From assembly GCA_963210315.1 (NCBI GenBank), contig OY723239.1, forward strand, positions 2,203,501 through 2,267,500: a DNA stretch of 64,000 nt, read 5' to 3'. The translations under genes and the position numbers were made by a program. This stretch comes from Rhynchopus euleeides (Eukaryota > Euglenozoa > Diplonemea > Diplonemida > Diplonemidae). Under the pieces are notes generated by a model. It was not told the DNA's origin, made no database searches, and saw only the letters and a list, made by a program, of their open reading frames with translations. Of this stretch, positions 58,326-64,000 are shown piece by piece (the stretch's first letter is position 1; each line of letters begins with the position of its first letter).

Positions 58326-59327
58326 TCAGAGGGTGTCCATGTCGTCCTCCTCCACTGTGATGGCCTGCGGGATGCTCGGAGGGGCTTCTTCCTCTGTGTC
58401 GGGGACCTCAGGCTGTGCGAGGTCGATCCCCAGCAGGTCCTTGTACCTCCCCACGGTGGAGGTGTTGGCCTGGCCTGAGCCGGTCACCGTGGCGCGGGGC
58501 TGTTCCAAAGGAACGGTGACCTTCCACAGGGCCAACTGCCCCTCCACCTGCTCGCAGGTGATGGGCTCGCCATCGGCAGGGCTCCTGGGGAGGAAATAGG
58601 TGGCGGTGTATGTGCCGCTGGGGATTGTCGAACCCTCGTGGACCACGCGAAGACACGTCAGCGACACCTGCAGGCCTGTCACTGAAAACTCAACCCGGGT
58701 CAACAGCCCCTCGAGCATCACCACATGCACGTTGGCTGCCCCAGGCAACGGGGTGACCACCGGGAAGTGCTGCATCACATTCTTCGTCGTAGTATCCTCC
58801 TCCTGCTGCACGGCAGTGTACACGTTGTTCATCTCGACCTCCTTGTAGGCCGGGGCAAGCGCAGCAAGGACCCGCTGGTACAGCGGATTCTTCTTGTGGC
58901 CCTCCTCCACCCAAGCCAAGGGCATCTTTGGCTTGAGGGTGACACCCACCAACTTGGTGTCTTGCACCTTCCCGCGCTTCACCTCAACCCTGTAGGTGGC
59001 GGGGAGGGTGCCGTCCTTCTGCATCATCTCGACCTCCCTCACAGCGAGCTTGTCCATGTCAGGGAATACGGCGGTGATGGCGTTGGCCACCTGGGGGCTG
59101 TGCTTGTTGATCTCCTTGCCGGTCAACACCGTTGCTAGGAGCCTTCTAATGGATCCCAGTGTCAGCACACTTCCCCCTTTTTTAACGAGGAAGGCCGTGC
59201 AAAAATCAGCCACAATGTTCGTCGCCTCCGCAGCCTCGGGACTCTCTGCGCTCTTCTTCTTCTTACTCGACTTCGCCGCCGGCTTCGCTGCCACCTTCAC
59301 TGCCGGCTTCGTTGTCGTCTTCCCCAT
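58326..59327 (-). CDS. 333-aa accessory protein of the two-gene element
   Basis: ATG at 59327 to TGA at 58326. It is probably first in a two-gene unit, with about 200 bases before the 586-aa gene. Residues 1-35 are a Lys/Ala/Thr tail (TTTKPAVKVAAKPAAKSSKK) like histone H1 or an AT-hook-free DNA-binding tail. Residues 40-110 are helical (VADFCTAFLVKKGGSVLTLG), and 110-290 beta-rich with SLTCLRVVHEGSTIPSGTYT. The C-terminus is acidic (VEEDDMDTL). No family is recognised. By analogy with two-gene CACTA elements, where a small DNA-binding partner coats subterminal repeats, it may bind the ACTCCCGCTAG boxes in the TIRs. That is inference only. Confidence 0.7.
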   Translation of the reverse strand: MGKTTTKPAVKVAAKPAAKSSKKKKSAESPEAAEATNIVADFCTAFLVKKGGSVLTLGSIRRLLATVLTGKEINKHSPQVANAITAVFPDMDKLAVREVEMMQKDGTLPATYRVEVKRGKVQDTKLVGVTLKPKMPLAWVEEGHKKNPLYQRVLAALAPAYKEVEMNNVYTAVQQEEDTTTKNVMQHFPVVTPLPGAANVHVVMLEGLLTRVEFSVTGLQVSLTCLRVVHEGSTIPSGTYTATYFLPRSPADGEPITCEQVEGQLALWKVTVPLEQPRATVTGSGQANTSTVGRYKDLLGIDLAQPEVPDTEEEAPPSIPQAITVEEDDMDTL

Positions 59328-59585
59328 TTTTGTGAATCAGGTCTGCGAGCTGGGATGGGTGGAAACGTCCGTTTGGTGTGTGTGTGTGTGGCTGTACTTC
59401 AGTGACGAGTGCCACATTGCATAGGTATCATGGGAAAAATGAGTGAAAATAGGTGAAAAGACTCCCGCTAGGGGGAGTCAGACTCCCCCTAGCGGGAGTA
59501 TAGACTCCCGCTAGCGGGAGTTGGACTCCCCCTAGTTGAGACTCCCGAAAAGGGTTACCCTACCCCCGCTGGAGTCCACCGTGTA

Positions 59586-60467
59586 AGAAATTAAGCCCTT
59601 AAATTAAGCCCTTAATTTTTAGGGGGTCGAAAGTTAAGGGCTTAGTCTAAGTGGGGGTGGGGGTGAAATCTGGCTCAGGGGCCGAGTTCCTAGTCAGAGC
59701 TTAGAGAAGCCGTGAGCCACCCTGTACAGAAGGGGGGTGACATTCTTCAAGGGTCGGTCTGTAGGGTGTGGATGAGGAGCCTTGAAGAGAAGGCTCCTGA
59801 TTCACCAAGCCTTGCCCCGAAGACCCACCACGTTCTTCCCCGTCGGTCGAGCAGTCTTCTTGTTCATGTTCTGGGCAGGGTGCTCTGCCTCGGTCGGACA
59901 GTCGTACCTTCAACTCGGCTAGCCCAAGATCTCCCCTCGGTATCTGGGTCCCTATGGCAAGTGCGCCAGACTTTGCACACACAACAAGAAGCTTGTCACA
60001 GTGAAAAAGATAGTTGGCAGCGCTACCACAATCTACCTTGCCTTGTTGCTATGACTGTGCGCACAAACAACGCCTTTTCTTTTTCCGGGTCAGCCAGACC
60101 AAAAAGGGAACTACACCACCACAAAATAACTGCGAAAGAACGATGGAAATCGTCTGTACCAGACACACCTGTGTGTCAGAGGAAATGCGACAGAAACACT
60201 GACGGAGTCGATGCGCAGCGAAGCTATTCATACCCCCTATCTCCCTTTGCTCCGGTGGATACATGGTGCAATGCAAGCAAACGACAGATTCCAGACGTGT
60301 GTGTAGTAGTAGCACTTTCTTTCTTATCAGGGACACCAAATATGTGTGGCTACACTCATATAAAATATGTACATGTGTTCCTTACCCCCCCCCCCCCCCA
60401 GGCCTCTGGCTAATTCGGGTCGAACGTTAAGTTTCTCCGTGCCGGGGGGGGGAGGGGGGGGGGGGGG
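59586..60467. other. No gene recognised; ends in C and G homopolymers
   Basis: It starts with TAAGCCCTTA repeats, then about 650 bases with a plus frame (59712-60413) that has no domain. C(16) then AGGCCTCTGGCTAATTCGGG at about 60386-60420 is the inverse of 11099-11140. A run of mostly G at 60443-60468 abuts the second satellite array and could form a quadruplex. Confidence 0.45.
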
Positions 60468-63293
60468 GCTACCCTACCCTACCCTAGGGTTGGGGCCGCC
60501 GGGGTCCCAGATTTTTTGGTAATTTCCAGGTGTGGGTAGGGGGACCTTTTCGAATATTTTTTTTCGAGGGGTGCCCATTTTGGCGATTTGGGCCCGATTT
60601 CGAGGGTTACGGGTGACCCTAGACCCTACCCAACCCTAGGGTTGGGGTTGGGGTTAACTCCAGACCCTACCCTCACCCTAGGGTTAGGGTTAACCCTAGA
60701 CCCTACCCTGGGGTTAGGGTTAACCCTATACCCTACCCAACCCTAGGGTTAGGGTGAGGGTTAACCCTACACCCTACCCAACCCTAGGGTTGGGGTTGGG
60801 GTTAACCCTAGACCCTACCCTAGGGTTAGGGTCAGGGTTAACCCTATACCCTACCCAACCCTAGGGTTAGGGTGAGGGTTAACCCTACACCCTACCCAAC
60901 CCTAGGGTTAGGGTTGGGGTTAACCCTAGACCCTACCCTAGGGTTAGGGTCAGGGTTAACCCTAGACCCAACCCTACCCTAGGGTTAGGGTTAACCCTAC
61001 ACCCTACCCAATCCTAGGGTTAGGGTTAGGGTTAACCCTAGACCCTACCCTAGGGTTAGGGTCAGGGTTAACCCTATACCCAACCCAACCCTACACCCAA
61101 CCCTACCCTAGGGTTAGGGTTAGGGTTAACCCTAGACCCAACCCAACCCTAGGGTTAGGGTTGGGGTTAACCCTATACCCTACCCAACCCTAGGGTTAGG
61201 GTCAGGGTTAACCCTAGACCCAACCCAACCCTAGGGTTAGGGTTAGGGTTAACCCTATACCCAACCCAACCCTAGGGTTAGGGTTAACCCAACCCAACCC
61301 TAGGGTTAGGGTTAACCCAACCCGACCCTAGGGGGGCCCTCGCTACGAGTCACTGTGAGTCACGAGTCGTCATTTGTCACGAGGGCCCCCTAGGGTTAGG
61401 GTTAACCCTACACCCTACCCAACCCTAGGGTTAGGGTCAGGGTTAACCCTAGACCCAACCCAACCCTAGGGTTAGGGTTGGGGTTAACCCTATACCCTAC
61501 CCAACCCTAGGGTTAGGGTCAGGGTTAACCCTAGACCCAACCCAACCCTAGGGTTAGGGTTCGGGTTAACCCTAGACCCAACCCAACCCTAGGGTTAGGG
61601 TTAACCCTATACCCCACCCAACCCTAGGGTTAGGGTTAGGGTTAACCCAAGACCCAACCCTACCCTAGGGTTAGGGTTAACCCTATACCCTACCCAACCC
61701 TAGGGTTAGGGTTGGGGTTAACCCTATACCCTACCCTCACCCTAGGGTTAGGGTTAACCCTATACCCAACCCAACCCTAGGGTTAGGGTTAACCCAAGAC
61801 CCAACCCTACCCTAGGGTTAGGGTTAGGGTTAACCCTATACACAACCCAACCCTAGGGTTAGGGTTAACCCTATACCCTACCCAACCCGAGGGTTAGGGT
61901 TGGGGGTTAACCCAAGACCCTGCCCTACCCTAGGGTTAGGGTTCACCCTAGACCCAACCCTACCCTAGGGTTCGGGTTTGGGTCAGGGTGAACCCTAGAC
62001 CCGACCCAACCCTCGGATCAGGGTTGGGGTTAACCCTATACCCTACCCTAACCCTAGGGTAGGGTCTAGGGTCAACCCTGACCCTAACCCTAGGGTTGGG
62101 TCAAGGGTTAACCCTAACCCTAGGGTTGGGTAGGGTCTAGGGTTAACCCTGACCCTAACCCTAGGGTTGGGTAGGGTCCAGGGTTAACCCTAACCCTAAC
62201 CCGAGGGTTGGGTAGGGTCTAGGGTCAACCCTGACCCTAACCCGAGGGTTGGGTAGGGTCTAGGGTTAACCCTAACCCTAACCCTAGGGTTGGGTCAAGG
62301 GTTAACCCTAACCCTAACCCTAGGGTTAGGGTAGGGTCTAGGGTTAACCCTGACCCTAACCCTAGGGTTGGGTCAAGGGTTAACCCTAACCCTAACCCTA
62401 GGGTTGGGTAGGGTCTAGGGTCAACCCTGACCCTAACCCTAGGGTTGGGTCAAGGGTTAACCCTAACCCTAACCCTAGGGTTGGGTAGGGTCTGGGGTCA
62501 ACCCTGACCCTAACCCTAGGGTTGGGTCAAGGGTTAACCCTAACCCTAACCCTAGGGTTGGGTAGGGTCTGGGGTTAACCCTGACCCTAACCCTAGGGTT
62601 GGGTCAAGGGTTTACCCTAACCCTAACCCTAGGGTTAGGGTAGGGTCTAGGGTTAACCCTGACCCTAACCCTAGGGTTGGGTAGGGTCTAGGGTCAACCC
62701 TGACCCTAACCCGAGGGTTGGGTAGGGTCTAGGGTTAACCCTAACCCTAACCCTAGGGTTGGGTCAAGGGTTAACCCTAACCCTAACCCTAGGGTTGGGT
62801 AGGGTCTGGGGTTAACCCTGACCCTAACCCTAGGGTTGGGTCAAGGGTTTACCCTAACCCTAACCCTAGGGTTAGGGTAGGGTCTAGGGTTAACCCTGAC
62901 CCTAACCCTAGGGTTGGGTAGGGTCTAGGGTCAACCCTGACCCTAACCCGAGGGTTGGGTAGGGTCTAGGGTTAACCCTAACCCTAACCCTAGGGTTGGG
63001 TCAAGGGTTAACCCTAACCCTAACCCTAGGGTTAGGGTAGGGTCTAGGGTTAACCCTGACCCTTACCCTAGGGTTGGGTAGGGTCTGGGGTCAACCCTGA
63101 CCCTAACCCTTGGGTTGGGTTGGGTCTAGGATCAACCCTGGCCCTGACCCCTGGGTTGGGTAGGGTCGTGTTGGGTCGGGTTATGGGTACCCAACCCTCA
63201 CCCTAGGGTAGGGTTGGGTCGGGTTGTGGGTACCCCCGACGTGCTGTAGGGTAGGGTAGGGTATAGGGCCCCCCCCCCCCCTCCGGCCCAACG
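60468..63293. repeat. Palindromic telomere-like satellite array 2
   Basis: It begins with the same 110-bp border module as array 1 (CCCTACCCTACCCTAGGG), here without the hAT-like insertion. It proceeds through the same order of unit types, and ends with the same 9965-type segment (GTGTTGGGTCGGGTTATGGG), a short TAGGG run and GGC(14)TCCGGCCCAACG. Shared borders with different internal lengths (about 2.8 kb against 4.4 kb) show that the whole array was duplicated or transposed as a unit and then changed copy number. Confidence 0.93.
61332..61390. mobile_element. MITE family 1, short copy inside the satellite
   Basis: A 59-bp element, GGGGGCCCTCGCTACGAGTC to CACGAGGGCCCCC, with TAG at 61329-61331 and 61391-61393. 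The satellite on either side supplies the empty-site sequence. Confidence 0.85.
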
Positions 63294-63580
63294 CAGGCAT
63301 GTCGCTAAGCGTCGACCGTCGGCCCAGTGATTTTGGGTTTCCCCCCCCATAAAAAAGCGTCGACCCAGCGTCGACCCAGTGGACTGGGTTGACGCTTGGT
63401 CGAGGCTTGGAGCGTCGACCCAGTGGACCAACTGGGTTGCCATTCAAGCCTGGACCAAGCGTCAACCCATTTATTACACTAGGTCGACGCTAACCGAGCG
63501 TTGACCCGGTTCCACTGGGTCGACGCTCACCAAGCGTCGACCAAGCGTCAACCCACTTTCACTGGGTCGACGTCGAAGAG
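63294..63580. repeat. AGCGTCGACCCAGT inverted/direct repeat cluster
   Basis: GCGTCGACCCAG and CTGGGTCGACGCT (or GGGTTGACGCTTGG) alternate about ten times in 290 bp on both strands. No gene is seen. Confidence 0.8.
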
Positions 63581-63587
63581 AGTATGG

Positions 63588-63831
63588 TTTTGCAGGAACA
63601 GATGATCACTACCGTGGCCTCCGGCGGCTGGGGGGCTCCGCCCCCCAGACCCCCCTGTGGCGTATGTCTCGTACTCAAGTCATTCGATTCCCACCGGGTC
63701 AGGGAATCCAACCACTCCAGTCGCCTCAGGGGGACGCAGCCAACTCACACAGAATCTGTACGCCCACAATGAACAGATGTTCACTACCGTGGCCTCCGGC
63801 GGCTGGGGGGCTCTGCCCCCCAGACCCCCCA
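63588..63831 (+). repeat. Hairpin repeat family, second double unit
   Basis: Same layout as 36454-36690: two GGGGGGCTCCGCCCCCC units (one with a CTCTGCC variant) around the CTCGTACTCAAGTCATTCGA spacer. Confidence 0.85.
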
Positions 63832-64000
63832 TCTCGCGTGCCCGTCTAATAACCAAGTCCTTGCGCTTTGACGGCCGTGGCATATCAGGGGGCAGCGTCG
63901 AAATCATGGTCCGAAAGCCATTTTTTGGTTTCCTCCGGCACCCGACGGCGCGAGCGGGAGAGGAACCACGGAAGGAACCCAGCGCCTCACACCGTGTCCA
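63832..64000. other. No gene seen at the right edge
   Basis: Less than 170 bases of GC-rich sequence without a supportable feature. Confidence 0.4.

Larger units (their letters stand above)
55749..59583. mobile_element. Two-gene DNA transposon with about 160-bp TIRs and TA duplication (3.8 kb)
   Basis: Both ends start CACGGTGGACTCCAGCGG (55749 inward; 59583 inward on the other strand). The arms extend about 160 bp and contain palindromic ACTCCCGCTAGCGGGAGT and GACTCCCCCTAGGGGGAGTC boxes in the same order. TA is duplicated at 55747-55748 and 59584-59585. The related sequence at 50210-50250 shows the uninterrupted target, CCCTTAGTAAGAAATTAAGC. The cargo is two minus-strand genes (56362-58122 and 58326-59327) and a 345-bp younger insertion at the inner edge of the left arm. 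CAC-starting TIRs, a 2-bp duplication, repeated subterminal boxes and two genes recall EnSpm/CACTA elements. The assignment is tentative. Confidence 0.85.

Overview
ORGANISM. The window is nuclear DNA of a eukaryote, most likely a diplonemid or related euglenozoan. The main evidence is a 39-nt sequence at 30065-30103 that ends ACAGTTTCTGTACTTCATTG, the conserved 3' half of the euglenozoan spliced leader. It sits where the 5' end of a trans-spliced mRNA would lie. Supporting signs are long intronless host genes, a kinetoplastid-type adenylate cyclase family, an ingi/I-type LINE, a VIPER-like tyrosine-recombinase retroelement, TTAGGG-type repeats and high GC. TGA, TAG and TAA are all used as stops, so the code looks standard. 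Several candidate reading frames open with GTG or TTG; starts given here were moved to ATG where one could be chosen.

LAYOUT. 1-1158: N-terminal part of a hAT-type transposase gene (minus strand). 1.5-4.6 kb: a perfect palindrome, arrays of the palindromic octamer AACCGGTT and other repeats. 4.67-5.8 kb: a hAT-like insertion with a clean 8-bp target duplication. 5.8-10.2 kb: a palindromic telomere-like satellite, whose sister copy lies at 60.5-63.3 kb. 10.2-16.96 kb: MITEs, zinc-finger remnants and dispersed repeats. 17.0-19.2 kb: a TIR-bounded element carrying a 540-aa gene of unknown function. 20.0-22.9 kb: membrane adenylate cyclase copy 1. 23-30 kb: decayed genes and nested TIR elements. 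30.07-36.2 kb: a full-length LINE (gag-like ORF1; endonuclease, reverse transcriptase and RNase H ORF2) starting with the spliced leader. 37.7-39.4 kb: a truncated cyclase copy. 39.4-43.4 kb: a tandem repeat unit split by a 3.3-kb minisatellite-rich insertion. 43.9-45.0 kb: a WD40 gene between 125-bp direct repeats. 45.8-47.9 kb: intact cyclase copy 3. 48.9-50.2 kb: nested TIR elements. 50.3-54.3 kb: a retroelement whose single ORF runs tyrosine recombinase, reverse transcriptase, RNase H. 55.7-59.6 kb: a two-gene DNA transposon with long TIRs and a TA target duplication. 60.5-63.3 kb: second satellite array.

HOW IT FITS TOGETHER. Host-type genes are few: three cyclase paralogues and one WD40 protein, all on the plus strand between 20.8 and 48 kb. 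The rest is a dense nest of mobile elements. Many can be bounded to the base because an uninterrupted copy of the target lies elsewhere in the window. At least six kinds are present: hAT-like (8-bp duplications), TA-target TIR elements, 3-bp-duplication MITEs, elements flanked by about 30-bp direct repeats, a spliced-leader-tagged LINE and a YR retroelement. The most unusual items are the YR-first YR-RT-RH fusion, the spliced-leader-tagged LINE, the two-gene TIR element, and the 31-bp-repeat-flanked element with its orphan gene.
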